Of a DNA stretch of 64,000 nt, positions 19,927-32,944 are shown in pieces (position 1 is the stretch's first letter; each line of letters starts with the position of its first letter). A program made the position numbers and the translations under genes. Location of the stretch: the NCBI GenBank assembly GCA_016806145.1, contig CP063167.1, forward strand, positions 2,228,501-2,292,500, read 5' to 3'. This DNA comes from Variovorax paradoxus. Its GTDB lineage: Bacteria; Pseudomonadota; Gammaproteobacteria; Burkholderiales; Burkholderiaceae_C. The notes below the pieces were generated by a model. The model searched no databases. It was given only the letters and a program-made list of their open reading frames with translations, and was not told the DNA's origin.

Positions 19927-20002
19927 GGGGTCTTCTGTGGGGTTGAGCAGGCCCGAACGATAGGCACTCCGATGCAATAAAAAAAGCAATTAATATTCTT
20001 GG

Positions 20003-20027
20003 TTCATACAAATTATTTTTGTATGAA
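20003..20027. promoter_or_regulatory. Perfect inverted repeat, LysR-type operator candidate
   Basis: TTCATACAAA (20003-20012) and TTTGTATGAA (20018-20027) are exact reverse complements separated by five bases. They lie in an A/T-rich patch between the divergent VOC and LysR genes. Position and symmetry fit a LysR-type binding site controlling both genes. The same stretch could also form a hairpin in the regulator mRNA leader. Confidence 0.7.
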
Positions 20028-20049
20028 ACCCGAGAACGGAGGCTGACCC

Positions 20050-20940
20050 ATGATCCGAGAACTGAAGACCCTGCTGGCGGTCGCGAGCGAGGGCACCTTC
20101 TCGGCCGCCGGCGACAAGATCGGGCTGACCCAGTCCGCCATCAGCGCCCAGATGCAGCGCCTCGAAGCCGAGGTGGGCCACGACCTCTTCGACCGCGCGG
20201 GCCGCACCGCCCGCCTCAACGACCGCGGGCACCAGATGGTCGGCCAGGCCGAGCAGTTGATCCGCATGTATGCGGACCTGTGTGCCGGCAATGAGGCGAC
20301 GACGACCTCGTTCCGGTTCAGCATCGGCTCGATCGCCTCCGCGCAATCGCATCTGCTGCCCGAAGCGATCGCCAGGTTCCATCGGCAATTCCCGGAGGTC
20401 CGCACGCGGCTGGTGCCGGGCCTCTCGATGGACCTGGCCCATCTCGTCGACGCCGGCGAACTCGAGATGGCGATCGTCATCCGGCCGCCCTTCTCTCTGC
20501 ACAGCGACCTCCGATGGACCACCCTGGCGCGGGAACCCTTCCGGCTCGTCGTGCCGCGGGACGCGCCGGACATCGGCTGGCGCGAGCTGCTGATGACGAT
20601 CCCCTTCATCCGCTACGACCGCGCATCGCTGGCCGGCCGGCAGGTGGACCGGTTCCTGCGGCGCGAACACATCGCCGTGAAGGACGTCTGCGAGGCTGAC
20701 GAACTCGATGCGCTGATCCGCCTGGTCGCGCTCGGCCTGGGCGCGTCACTGGTGCCGCAGACGATGCGCAACCGCCGCTGGCCCGCGGCGGTCCGCGTCA
20801 TCGACCTCGGGGAGGACACCTTCCATCGCGACATCGGCCTGGTCCATCGCAGCAAGCGCAACATGAACGAAGCCTCGCGCGCGCTCGCGCAGCTGATCGC
20901 CGAGGCCTATGGCGCGGGGCCGCCGGAAACCCCCTCTTGA
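20050..20940 (+). CDS. LysR-family transcriptional regulator
   Basis: A 296-residue regulator with an N-terminal winged helix-turn-helix (IRELKTLLAVASEGTFSAAG and LTQSAISAQMQRLE, residues 2-40), then a type-2 periplasmic-binding-like effector domain (about 90-290). It is divergent from the VOC gene and 23 bases from a perfect palindrome, so autoregulation and control of the VOC gene are likely. The inducer is unknown. Confidence 0.93.
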   Translation: MIRELKTLLAVASEGTFSAAGDKIGLTQSAISAQMQRLEAEVGHDLFDRAGRTARLNDRGHQMVGQAEQLIRMYADLCAGNEATTTSFRFSIGSIASAQSHLLPEAIARFHRQFPEVRTRLVPGLSMDLAHLVDAGELEMAIVIRPPFSLHSDLRWTTLAREPFRLVVPRDAPDIGWRELLMTIPFIRYDRASLAGRQVDRFLRREHIAVKDVCEADELDALIRLVALGLGASLVPQTMRNRRWPAAVRVIDLGEDTFHRDIGLVHRSKRNMNEASRALAQLIAEAYGAGPPETPS

Positions 20941-21023
20941 GTTGCCCCGCAACATCCCGACCTGCAGGGTCTACGGCCCACCGCGTTGCGCCATCGCGAG
21001 CGCTGCCGTAGCCTGCACTTCCC

Positions 21024-25385
<4,362 letters not shown>

Positions 25386-25400
25386 GCCCACGCCACGGCC

Positions 25401-26141
25401 TCAGCTGGCCTCGGCCCCGTGCCCGCCGCCGCGCGTCACGACCTCGACCGACTGCACGCCTTCCAGCGCCTCGAGCCGTCGCACGAAATTGCCGATGTCG
25501 GCCGAGGACACGCGCACCAGCTGCACCGTGATGTCGTCGAGCGCCCCGCCCGACCGCACCGCGACCAGGAAGCGCCGCAGCCGCGCGGGCTGCAGGTCGA
25601 GGCCCTGCTCGAGCGACTCCGGGCTCACCGCGCCGTGCGTCGCGACCACGCGCAGCCGGCAGCTCTGGCTGCGCGCGCGGTAGGCCTCTTCGAGCGGCTT
25701 GATGCCCGCGAGGATCACCAGGATGATCACGGTCGAGGCGGCCGCCGGAAAGTACAGCCCGCCGCCGACCGCGAGCCCGATCGCGGCCACGGTCCAGATG
25801 CTCGCGGCGGTCGTGAGCCCGCGCACGATCTCCCCGCGCGCGAGGATCGCGCCGGCGCCGAGGAAGCCGATGCCCGACACCACCTGCGCGGCCGCGCGCG
25901 ACGGGTCGAGCACCACGTGCTCGCCGCGCAGGCTGTCCGCGAAGCCGTAGGCCGACACCAGCATGAAGAGGCAGGCGCCCACGCTCACCAGCATGTGCGT
26001 GCGGATGCCCGCGGCCCACAGCAGCCGCTCGCGCTCCAGGCCGACCAGGCTGCCGAGCGCGGCGGCGACGAAGAGACGCAGCAGCGTCTCGCCATGGGAC
26101 AGAAGAACGTTGCCGTGCAGCATGGACAGGCTCGGCGTCAT
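25401..26141 (-). CDS. MgtC/SapB family membrane protein
   Basis: A 246-residue protein with an N-terminal MgtC domain: about five membrane helices in residues 15-150, with LGSLVGLERE, the RTHMLVSVGACLFML helix and VSGIGFLGAGAIL. A soluble ACT-like C-terminal part (about 160-240) includes DITVQLVRVSSADIGNFVRRLEAL. MgtC proteins support survival under low magnesium or acid and affect F-type ATPase or K+ balance in some bacteria. The ATG at 26141 overlaps the stop of poxB (ATGA), so it is translationally coupled to it. An internal start at 26123 is possible. Confidence 0.88.
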   Translation of the reverse strand: MTPSLSMLHGNVLLSHGETLLRLFVAAALGSLVGLERERLLWAAGIRTHMLVSVGACLFMLVSAYGFADSLRGEHVVLDPSRAAAQVVSGIGFLGAGAILARGEIVRGLTTAASIWTVAAIGLAVGGGLYFPAAASTVIILVILAGIKPLEEAYRARSQSCRLRVVATHGAVSPESLEQGLDLQPARLRRFLVAVRSGGALDDITVQLVRVSSADIGNFVRRLEALEGVQSVEVVTRGGGHGAEAS

Positions 26142-27856
26142 TCGGTGAAGTTGTCCTTGATCAGGTCCACCACGTCCGACGATCGTCCGCCGAGCACCGC
26201 CTTGGCGGAGTACAGCATCGTGCCCGCGACCTGGCTGAACTCCACCTTCGGCGGCATCACCAGCTCCGTGCGGTTGACCTTCACGTCGAGCAGCGCCGGC
26301 CCGGGATGGGCGAGGAAGGCGCGCACGGCATCGGGCAGCTGCTCGGCGCGCTCCACCTTCTGTCCGTAGAAGCCGATCACTTCCGCTAGCCGCGCGAAGT
26401 CGGGGTTCAGCAGGTCGGTGTAGTTGTCGAGCAGCCCTTCGACCTTCTGCTCGAGCTCCACGAAATTCAGGCTCGCGTTGTTGTAGACCACCACCTTGAT
26501 CGGCAGCTTCTCCTGCACGGCCGTCATCAGGTCGCCCAGCAGCATCGCGATGCCGCCATCGCCCGACAGCGAGATCACCTGCCGCCCGGGAAAGGCCTTC
26601 TGCGCGCCCAGCGCCTGCGGCATGGCGTTGGCCATGGTGCCGTGCAGCAGGCTCACGAGCGTGCGGCGGCGGCCGTTCATCGTGAGGTGGCGCAGCGACC
26701 ACACCATCGGGCTGCCGCCATCGGCGGTGAAGACGGCGTCGTCGGCCGCCAGTTCGTCGATCACGCGCGTGAGGTGCTGCGGATGGATCAGCCCCGCCTT
26801 GCCGGGCCGCTCGTCGCGGCGCAGCGTCTCCAGCGAGGCCTTGCGATGGCGCAGGCAGTCGTCGAGAAAGCTTCGGTCGGCACGTTCCTCGAGCAGGGGG
26901 ATCAGCGCCTCGATCGTGTGCGCGATGTCGCCCACCAGCCCCAGCGCCACCGGATGGCGCCGCCCGAGATGGCTGCCGTCGACGTCGATCTGCAGGATGG
27001 TCGCCTTGGCCGGATAGAACTGGCTCCAGGCGAAGTCGGCGCCCAGCAGCAGCAGCGTGTCGCACTCCTGCAGCGCGCGGTAGCCCGACTCCACGCCGAA
27101 GATGCCGGTCATGCCCATGTTGAAGGGGTTGTCGTACTCCACGAAATCCTTGGCGCGCGAGGTGTGGGCGATCGGCGCCTTCAGGCACTGGCCCAGCGCC
27201 AGCAGCATCTCGTGCGCGCCCTCGCAGCCATGGCCGGCATAGATCGCGATCTTCTTTCCCTGGCCCAGCAGCGCCGCCAGCCGCGCGAGCTCGGCATCGT
27301 TGGGCCGGATCACGGGCGCGGCGCGGTGCACCGAGAAGCCGAGCCCCTCCTTCACCTCGGTCTGCGCGATGTCGCTCGGCAGGATGACGACCGCCACGCC
27401 GCGGCGCGACAACGCCGCCTGCGCGGCCAGCGCCACCACGCGCTGCGCCTGCTCGGCCGACTCCACCTGTTCGCAGAAGACGCTGCAGCCCGCATACAGC
27501 GACTTGAAGTCCACCTCCTGCGGAAACTCCATGCCCAGCTCGGCCGTCACGATCTGGCTCGCGATCAGCACCACCGGCGCGCGGTTGCGGTTCGACTCGA
27601 AGACGCCGTTGATGAAGTGCAGTCCGCCCGGCCCGCATGAGCCCGCGCACAGGCTCAGCTCGCCCGTCAGGTACGACTCCGCGCCGGCGGCGAAGGCGGC
27701 CGCTTCCTCGTGGCGCACATGCACCCATTCGATCTCGCTGCGGCGGATCGCGTCGGTCACGTGGTTCAGCGTGTCGCCGACGATCCCGTAGCAACGTCTG
27801 GCGCCGGCCTTCTGCAGGGTTTCGATGACGAGGTCGGCGACTTTCTTGTGGGCCAT
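26138..27856 (-). CDS. poxB: Pyruvate dehydrogenase (quinone)/pyruvate oxidase, ThDP enzyme
   Basis: A 572-residue thiamine-diphosphate enzyme, the same length as E. coli PoxB. Glu50 lies in HVRHEEAAAFAAGAES. The central FAD/Rossmann domain spans about 190-330, and the ThDP motif begins GDGGIAMLLGDL and ends in NN. PoxB oxidatively decarboxylates pyruvate to acetate and CO2 and gives electrons to ubiquinone at the membrane, mainly in stationary phase. The ATG at 27856 follows GGAAG. The assignment to pyruvate rather than another 2-oxo acid rests on overall similarity. Confidence 0.87.
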   Translation of the reverse strand: MAHKKVADLVIETLQKAGARRCYGIVGDTLNHVTDAIRRSEIEWVHVRHEEAAAFAAGAESYLTGELSLCAGSCGPGGLHFINGVFESNRNRAPVVLIASQIVTAELGMEFPQEVDFKSLYAGCSVFCEQVESAEQAQRVVALAAQAALSRRGVAVVILPSDIAQTEVKEGLGFSVHRAAPVIRPNDAELARLAALLGQGKKIAIYAGHGCEGAHEMLLALGQCLKAPIAHTSRAKDFVEYDNPFNMGMTGIFGVESGYRALQECDTLLLLGADFAWSQFYPAKATILQIDVDGSHLGRRHPVALGLVGDIAHTIEALIPLLEERADRSFLDDCLRHRKASLETLRRDERPGKAGLIHPQHLTRVIDELAADDAVFTADGGSPMVWSLRHLTMNGRRRTLVSLLHGTMANAMPQALGAQKAFPGRQVISLSGDGGIAMLLGDLMTAVQEKLPIKVVVYNNASLNFVELEQKVEGLLDNYTDLLNPDFARLAEVIGFYGQKVERAEQLPDAVRAFLAHPGPALLDVKVNRTELVMPPKVEFSQVAGTMLYSAKAVLGGRSSDVVDLIKDNFTE

Positions 27857-28024
27857 GCGGAGCTTCCTTTGCGACAAAGAGAAGAGGCTACGCACCCGCC
27901 TCGCGCGGCCCGTGGGCAGCGGTCGAAACCATGGGTAGGATTTCGCCGCGCAGGCAGAATGCGCCAAACATCCGCAAAGCCCGACGGCGGCAAGCACCCG
28001 CCCCGTCGCGAGACGACCCACCCG

Positions 28025-28942
28025 ATGCAATCGACCGGAACCCTGCGCGGCATCGCCGCGATGCTGCTGGCCTGCGCCTTCTTCGGCTGCATGGACGCGC
28101 TGCTCAAGACCCTGGCCGGCCACTATCCGCCGGCGCAGGTGATGGCGCTGCGCGGCCTGACGGCGCTGCCCCTGGTCTGCCTCTACGTCGCGTGGCGCCG
28201 CGAGGCGGCCGGGGTCTTCAACCGCCGGTTGCGCTGGCGCCTGCACCTGCTGCGCGCCGCGCTGAACATGGCGATGCTCATGCTCTTCGTCCATGGCCTC
28301 AAGACGCTGGGTCTGGCCGAGGCCTACACGCTGACCTTCATCGCGCCGCTGCTGATGGTGCTGATCGCCGTGCCGATGCTCGGCGAATCGATCCACGCGC
28401 GGCACTGGGTCGCCATCGGGCTGGGCTTCGCGGGCGTGGTGATCGCGCTGCGGCCCGAGCAAGGCGCCTTCCTCTCGATGGGCGCGATCGCGATCCTGGT
28501 CGCCGCGGTCTGCTATGCGCTGTCGAACATGCTGGGCCGGCTCATCAGCCGCACCGAACCGAGCGCCGCGCTGGTGTTCTGGACCACGGCCGGCATGGCG
28601 GTGGGCGGCAGCCTGCTGGCGGCGCCGCAATGGGTGCCGATCCGTGCCGAGCACGCGTGGATGCTCGCGGGCCTGGCCCTCAGCGGCTTCCTCGGGCAAC
28701 TGGCGATCGCCGAGGCCTTCCGCCATGGCCAGGCCGCCGCCATCGCGCCCTTCGAATACAGCGCGCTGGCCTGGGCATTGCTGCTCGACTGGCTGTTCTG
28801 GCAGGCCGTGCCCGATGCCTGGACCCTGGGCGGCGGCGCGCTGATCGTCGCGAGCGGCCTGTGGCTGGCGCGCAGCGAGGCGGCCAGATCGGCCCGCGGC
28901 AAGCGGCAGCCGGCCGCCCCCGCGACGCGCTCGTCCTCATGA
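28025..28942 (+). CDS. EamA/DMT-family membrane transporter
   Basis: A 305-residue membrane protein with about ten hydrophobic helices in two EamA repeats (about 8-140 and 150-285), such as GIAAMLLACAFFGCMDALLK and the repeat end GESIHARHWVAIGLGFAGVV. Drug/metabolite transporters of this type export amino acids, nucleosides or other metabolites. The gene is divergent from poxB across 168 bases. Its 3' end overlaps the convergent MFS gene by six bases. Substrate unknown. Confidence 0.88.
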   Translation: MQSTGTLRGIAAMLLACAFFGCMDALLKTLAGHYPPAQVMALRGLTALPLVCLYVAWRREAAGVFNRRLRWRLHLLRAALNMAMLMLFVHGLKTLGLAEAYTLTFIAPLLMVLIAVPMLGESIHARHWVAIGLGFAGVVIALRPEQGAFLSMGAIAILVAAVCYALSNMLGRLISRTEPSAALVFWTTAGMAVGGSLLAAPQWVPIRAEHAWMLAGLALSGFLGQLAIAEAFRHGQAAAIAPFEYSALAWALLLDWLFWQAVPDAWTLGGGALIVASGLWLARSEAARSARGKRQPAAPATRSSS

Positions 28943-30121
28943 GCGCGCCGGCAGCACGACGCCCGAAGCCTCCCGCGCACGGTGGCCGGCGATCCGGCGG
29001 CCGGCCATGTGCGAGGTGAAGATCGCGAGCATGAAGACCGCCACGCTCAGCAGGCTCAGCCAGTGGGCGCCGAGCAGATGGATGCCCACGGCACCGAGGA
29101 TGCCGGCGGTCGTCACACCGAGGTAGGTCGCCGCGGTATTGAGGCCGAGCAGCACCGGCGCGATGGGCGGCGCGATATTGACCAGCCGATACTGCTGCGG
29201 CCCCTGGATGCCCCACCCTGTCGCCCCCCAGATCGCAACGGCCACGACGGCGGGCCATAGCGAGGCGCTGGTCCAGGGCAGGAAGGCCATGTCCACCGCC
29301 TGCGCCAGCAGCACCACGAACATGACCTTCGTCGGACTGGTCCTGTCGAGCACGCGCGCCAGCGCGATGTTGGTGAGCGTGCCGCTCGCGCCCCAGACCA
29401 CCAGCAGCGCGCCGAACACGAGGGCATTGGACAGCACGCGATCGAACACCACCGAGAAGTAGACGTAGACCAGGAAATTGCCCGCCATGCCCAGGTAGGT
29501 GGTCAGCAGGGTCCAGCCGATGCGCGAATCCTTCAGCGGCGCCAGCCGCGCCATGAGGCCGATCCTCGGCGCCAGCGGCACCCGCTCGAGCAGCACCAGG
29601 ATGCCCAGCCCCGCCGCAAGCCCCACGGCCGAGACGAAGTACATCGTCCAGCGCCAGTCGCCGAGTCCGCCGAGCACCGTGCCGATCGGCGAGCCCAGCG
29701 CCGTGGCCGCCGTCAGGCCCGCGACGATCACGGCGATCGCCTGGCCGCGGCGGTTCGGTTCGACGATGCTCGCGCCCGTCCCGGTCGCGGTCGGCGAGTA
29801 CATGGCCGCGCCCAGTCCGGCGAACACGCGCGATGCCAGCGCGACCGCGAAGCTGGGCGCGAGCGCGGTCGCCAGGTTCGCGAGCACGAAGATGCCCAGC
29901 CCCGCCAGCATCAGCTGCTTGCGCGGCACGTTGCCCGCGACGGCGGCGATGGTCGGCGCCAGCAGCGCATAGGCGATCGCATAGAGCGTCGTCAATTGGC
30001 CGGCCACCGCGATGTCGACGTCGAAGCTGTGCGCCAGCTGCGGCAGGATGCCGGCCATCACGAAGGTGTCCGTGCCGAGCGCGAACATCCCGAGGGCCAG
30101 TACCAGCAGTCGCTTGTCCAT
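28937..30121 (-). CDS. Major facilitator superfamily exporter, AraJ/DHA1 type
   Basis: A 394-residue membrane protein with twelve likely helices. MFALGTDTFVMAGILPQLA at the N-terminus and the SRVFAGLGAAMYSPTATGT helix resemble AraJ/Bcr-type sugar or drug efflux proteins. The gene starts ten bases after the stop of the PEP-mutase-like gene on the same strand, so the two likely form an operon. Substrate not predictable. Confidence 0.88.
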   Translation of the reverse strand: MDKRLLVLALGMFALGTDTFVMAGILPQLAHSFDVDIAVAGQLTTLYAIAYALLAPTIAAVAGNVPRKQLMLAGLGIFVLANLATALAPSFAVALASRVFAGLGAAMYSPTATGTGASIVEPNRRGQAIAVIVAGLTAATALGSPIGTVLGGLGDWRWTMYFVSAVGLAAGLGILVLLERVPLAPRIGLMARLAPLKDSRIGWTLLTTYLGMAGNFLVYVYFSVVFDRVLSNALVFGALLVVWGASGTLTNIALARVLDRTSPTKVMFVVLLAQAVDMAFLPWTSASLWPAVVAVAIWGATGWGIQGPQQYRLVNIAPPIAPVLLGLNTAATYLGVTTAGILGAVGIHLLGAHWLSLLSVAVFMLAIFTSHMAGRRIAGHRAREASGVVLPARS

Positions 30122-30131
30122 GGCTTTTCCC

Positions 30132-30965
30132 TCAGCGCGATGCAACGAAGAGCCGCTGCACTTCGGCGAAGGGCTTGGCGCCGGCCGACAGCGGATCGGA
30201 ATGCCCGGTCTCGAGGAAGTCCCTGGCGGCGCGCTCGGCCTGCCCCCACACCAGCTGCGGGATCGCGGAGCCCGCGCTGAGCCGCCGCACGCCGAGCTTG
30301 TAGAGCGCCGCCGCACCGGGCAGGCCGCCCCAGGCCATGAGGTTCAGCGGCAGCCGCGTGGCGAGGGCGACGTCCTCGATCTCCGTCGGCTCGCGCAGGC
30401 CCGGCACGAACAGGCTGTCGGCGCCCGCCGCGGAGTACAGCGCCGCGCGCCGGATGCTTTCCTCCACGCGCTCCGGAGGCTCGGCGAGCCCCGCGAGGAA
30501 GACGTCGGTGCGCGCGTTCACGAACAGGTCGGCGTTCGTCCGGCGCAGGAAGGTTCCGATCGCCTCGATCTTGGCCGCCAGGAGCTCCGGCGCGTCGCGC
30601 CCGTCCTCGATGTTGATGCCGGTCACCCCGAGGTCGAGCAGGCGCCGCACGAGCTCGACGACGGCCTTCGGGTCGTCCGAGTAGCCGTTCTCGATGTCGA
30701 CCGACAGCGGCACCGTGAGCACCCGCGCGATGCGGGCGACCGCGCCCACGGCTTCGTCGACCGGCAGCGCCCGGCCGTCCGCATGGCCCAGCGACCAGGC
30801 GAGTCCCGCGCTGGTGGTTGCGATGGCCGTGGCACCGGCGCTCTCGAACAGCCGGGCCGAGACCGCGTCCCAGGCATTGGGCAGCAGCAGCGGCGTGGCG
30901 GCATGGTGAAGCTGGCGGAAATGCGCGGCCGTGTTTCTGGCCGTGGCGAGGTGGTTGGAAGTCAA
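30132..30965 (-). CDS. Isocitrate lyase/PEP mutase-family enzyme
   Basis: A 277-residue TIM-barrel protein with LLLPNAWDAVSARLFESAGA, IATTSAGLAWSLG, PLSVDIENGYSDDP and GINIEDG. This fits the PEP phosphonomutase-like branch of the family (carboxyphosphonoenolpyruvate mutase and uncharacterised relatives). The catalytic cysteine motif of true isocitrate lyases is missing, so it is not an isocitrate lyase. The start is a TTG at 30965, chosen for an AGGAG site seven bases upstream and for fit to the domain; an ATG at 31064 would add 33 residues. It is divergent from the GlxA-type regulator. Confidence 0.83.
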   Translation of the reverse strand: MTSNHLATARNTAAHFRQLHHAATPLLLPNAWDAVSARLFESAGATAIATTSAGLAWSLGHADGRALPVDEAVGAVARIARVLTVPLSVDIENGYSDDPKAVVELVRRLLDLGVTGINIEDGRDAPELLAAKIEAIGTFLRRTNADLFVNARTDVFLAGLAEPPERVEESIRRAALYSAAGADSLFVPGLREPTEIEDVALATRLPLNLMAWGGLPGAAALYKLGVRRLSAGSAIPQLVWGQAERAARDFLETGHSDPLSAGAKPFAEVQRLFVASR

Positions 30966-31025
30966 TGCGTGCTCCTGGAGTGGGCCCCTCGCGGGGTGAC
31001 AGGCATCGATCTTCGTCATAAACTG

Positions 31026-31066
31026 CGATGGCGTTAAGGTCAGGTTTCCGTCTTTTTGCGCCATCG
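31026..31066. promoter_or_regulatory. Split inverted repeat in a divergent promoter region
   Basis: CGATGGCG (31026-31033) and CGCCATCG (31059-31066) are exact reverse complements with centres 33 bases apart, about three helical turns. They lie between the divergent PEP-mutase-like and GlxA-type genes, upstream of the regulator ATG at 31101. They could be half-sites for the AraC-domain regulator. Confidence 0.4.
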
Positions 31067-31100
31067 GCGCGGCAATGCTCCATCAGCAGCGAGGTGTCGG

Positions 31101-32048
31101 ATGATTCGTGTCGGCGTGGTGATCTATCCCGGTTTTCAGCTGCTCACCCTGGCGGTGGTCTCGGTGTTCGAGTACGCCAACATGTCGCTGGCCGAGCCGC
31201 TGTATGTCCACACCCTGCTGTCCGAGCACGGCGGGCCCGTCCGCTCCTCGTGCGGCGTGGAGGTCGGCACGGTGCCGTTCGGCAACGCGCGCTACGACAC
31301 CGTGCTGGTGGTCGGCGATACCGTGGTGACCGAGGGCTCGCCCGCCATGCTGGCCTTCCTGCGCAAGTCGGCGCGCCGCGCGCGGCGCATGGGCGCGGCC
31401 TGCACCGGCGCCTTCAACCTCGCGCAGGCCGGGCTGCTCGACGGCAGGCGCGCGACCACGCACTGGGCCCATGTGGTCAAGATGCGGCGCCATCACCCGG
31501 AGGTGCTGCTCGAGGAGGACAGCATCTTCGTGCAGGACGGCAGCGTCTGGACCTCGGCCGGCGCCACCGCCTGCATCGACCTCGGCCTGGCCCTGGTCGA
31601 GGAGGATTGCGGCCCCGAGGTCGCCAAGCTGGTGGCGAAGCGCATGGTCGTGTACCACCGTCGCACCGGCGGCCAGTCGCAGCATTCCGCGCTGCTCGAG
31701 CTGCGCCCGCGCACCGATCGCATCCAGAAGGCACTCAGCTATGCCAGGAGCCACCTGACGAACGAGCTCTCGCTCGAGGAGCTCGCCGAGGCCGCGAGCC
31801 TCAGCCCGCGCCAGTTCGGCCGCGTGTTCAGGGAGGAGACCGGGCAGACGCCCGCCAAGGCGGTCGAGCGGCTGCGCACCGAGACGGCGCGGCTGATGAT
31901 CGAGTCGCAGCTGCTGCCGATCGAGACCGTGGCGCGCGACACCGGCTTCGGCGATCCCGACCGCATGCGCCGGGCGTTCCTGCGGGCCTACGGGCAGCCG
32001 CCGCAGGTCATCCGGCGGGCCAATCGGTCGGTGGCGCGGCGCGCTTGA
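31101..32048 (+). CDS. GlxA-type transcriptional regulator (DJ-1/PfpI plus AraC domain)
   Basis: A 315-residue two-domain regulator. Residues 1 to about 185 form a DJ-1/PfpI-like domain (IRVGVVIYPGFQLLTLA, GAACTGAFNLAQAGLLDGRRATTHW). Residues 215-310 hold two AraC helix-turn-helix units (LSLEELAEAASLSPRQFGRVF and IETVARDTGFGDPDRMRRAF). Relatives regulate arginine, choline and carnitine catabolism. The ATG at 31101 follows GAGG. It probably controls the divergent gene pair. Its 3' end overlaps a convergent small gene by 41 bases. Confidence 0.92.
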   Translation: MIRVGVVIYPGFQLLTLAVVSVFEYANMSLAEPLYVHTLLSEHGGPVRSSCGVEVGTVPFGNARYDTVLVVGDTVVTEGSPAMLAFLRKSARRARRMGAACTGAFNLAQAGLLDGRRATTHWAHVVKMRRHHPEVLLEEDSIFVQDGSVWTSAGATACIDLGLALVEEDCGPEVAKLVAKRMVVYHRRTGGQSQHSALLELRPRTDRIQKALSYARSHLTNELSLEELAEAASLSPRQFGRVFREETGQTPAKAVERLRTETARLMIESQLLPIETVARDTGFGDPDRMRRAFLRAYGQPPQVIRRANRSVARRA

Positions 32049-32307
32049 GCGTCAGCCGGATGGGCCCGCCGGGGCTCATCGCATCGACCACGACGCCACC
32101 GCGGGTCGCCTCGATCTGGCCGTGCCGCGCGAGCCGCTGCGCCACCTGTCGCACCCGCGGCATCAGCGCACGCCAGCCGTGGTCGTCGCCCTTCAGCGCC
32201 CGGGCCACTTCGGAGGGACAGATGCTCGCGCCCGGACGACGGGCATCGAGAAGCCGAAGGATCTGCGCCTCGATGTCGGCATCGGGCGTCGGATCGATTT
32301 TCACCAT
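32008..32307 (-). CDS. DUF3253-like small protein
   Basis: A 99-residue protein with an alpha/winged-helix look: IEAQILRLLDARRPGASICPSEVARAL, then WRALMPRVRQVAQRLARHGQIEATRGG. This matches the DUF3253 (S-adenosylmethionine tRNA ribosyltransferase-associated) type of small protein as I recall the family; the function is not known. The basic helices and winged-helix-like layout would allow nucleic-acid binding. It overlaps the gene upstream on its strand by seven bases. Confidence 0.7.
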   Translation of the reverse strand: MVKIDPTPDADIEAQILRLLDARRPGASICPSEVARALKGDDHGWRALMPRVRQVAQRLARHGQIEATRGGVVVDAMSPGGPIRLTLKRAAPPTDWPAG

Positions 32308-32696
32308 GGGTTCGAGATCTTCCCCGGCCCCGCGAGGCCTGGCTGACCAGGCGCCTCGTCGGTGGCAGCACCCGACGGCCGGACCCGGCGTGCTTTCCTG
32401 ACCGGCATGTCCTCGAGCAGCGAGGGCTGCTGCCGACGAGCGCGCACGAGCGCCGAAAGCCCTTCGGCCGTCACCTCCAGGACGACCGCGCGCGCGATCG
32501 AAAGCTCGCCCGTGCGCTTGCGCGTCGGCGGGTCGAAGCGTGCCTTCACGAGGCCCGCCGCGTCCAGGCCGAGCAGGTGCTCGATCTCGTCGCTGGATGT
32601 GGATTCGGCCGGCAGGCACCGCTGCCAGAACGAGGCCAGCAGCTTCATGCTGACGAGCACGCGTGTTTCGCGCTCGGTGAAAGTCTTTCGCGGCAT
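32301..32696 (-). CDS. Hypothetical protein, 131 residues
   Basis: The reading frame starts with an ATG at 32696 and encodes a soluble basic protein with TERETRVLVSMKLLASFWQRC, a central stretch IARAVVLEVTAEGLSALVRARRQQ and a proline/glycine-rich tail. I do not recognise a family. The N-terminal part may be helical. It is followed with a seven-base overlap by the DUF3253-like gene, so the two are probably cotranscribed. The 248 bases between it and the hemerythrin gene show no other gene. Confidence 0.6.
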   Translation of the reverse strand: MPRKTFTERETRVLVSMKLLASFWQRCLPAESTSSDEIEHLLGLDAAGLVKARFDPPTRKRTGELSIARAVVLEVTAEGLSALVRARRQQPSLLEDMPVRKARRVRPSGAATDEAPGQPGLAGPGKISNPW

Positions 32697-32944
32697 GGAT
32701 GGCTGCCTCCCCGAATGAGAAGAAGAAACTGGCCCCCTGCGGCAGATTCTGGGAAGCACGCCATCACCCGGTCGTAGGCGCACATCGGCTGTGCGCCTCG
32801 TCCGAGCGCCTGCGGGTGGATGGCCGGGGCTCCCGCGCGCGCGGCTTGCGGCATTCCTGCGTGGCGATGCGCCTAAACCCTACGCGCCGCGACGGGGCCC
32901 GACCCGAGTGTGATGACTCCCACGACACCCAACAGGAGCGATCC

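Noticed and set aside
30132..30965. Isocitrate lyase of the glyoxylate shunt
   Set aside because: The catalytic KKCGH-type cysteine motif is absent and the protein is only 277 residues, as in PEP-mutase-like relatives.
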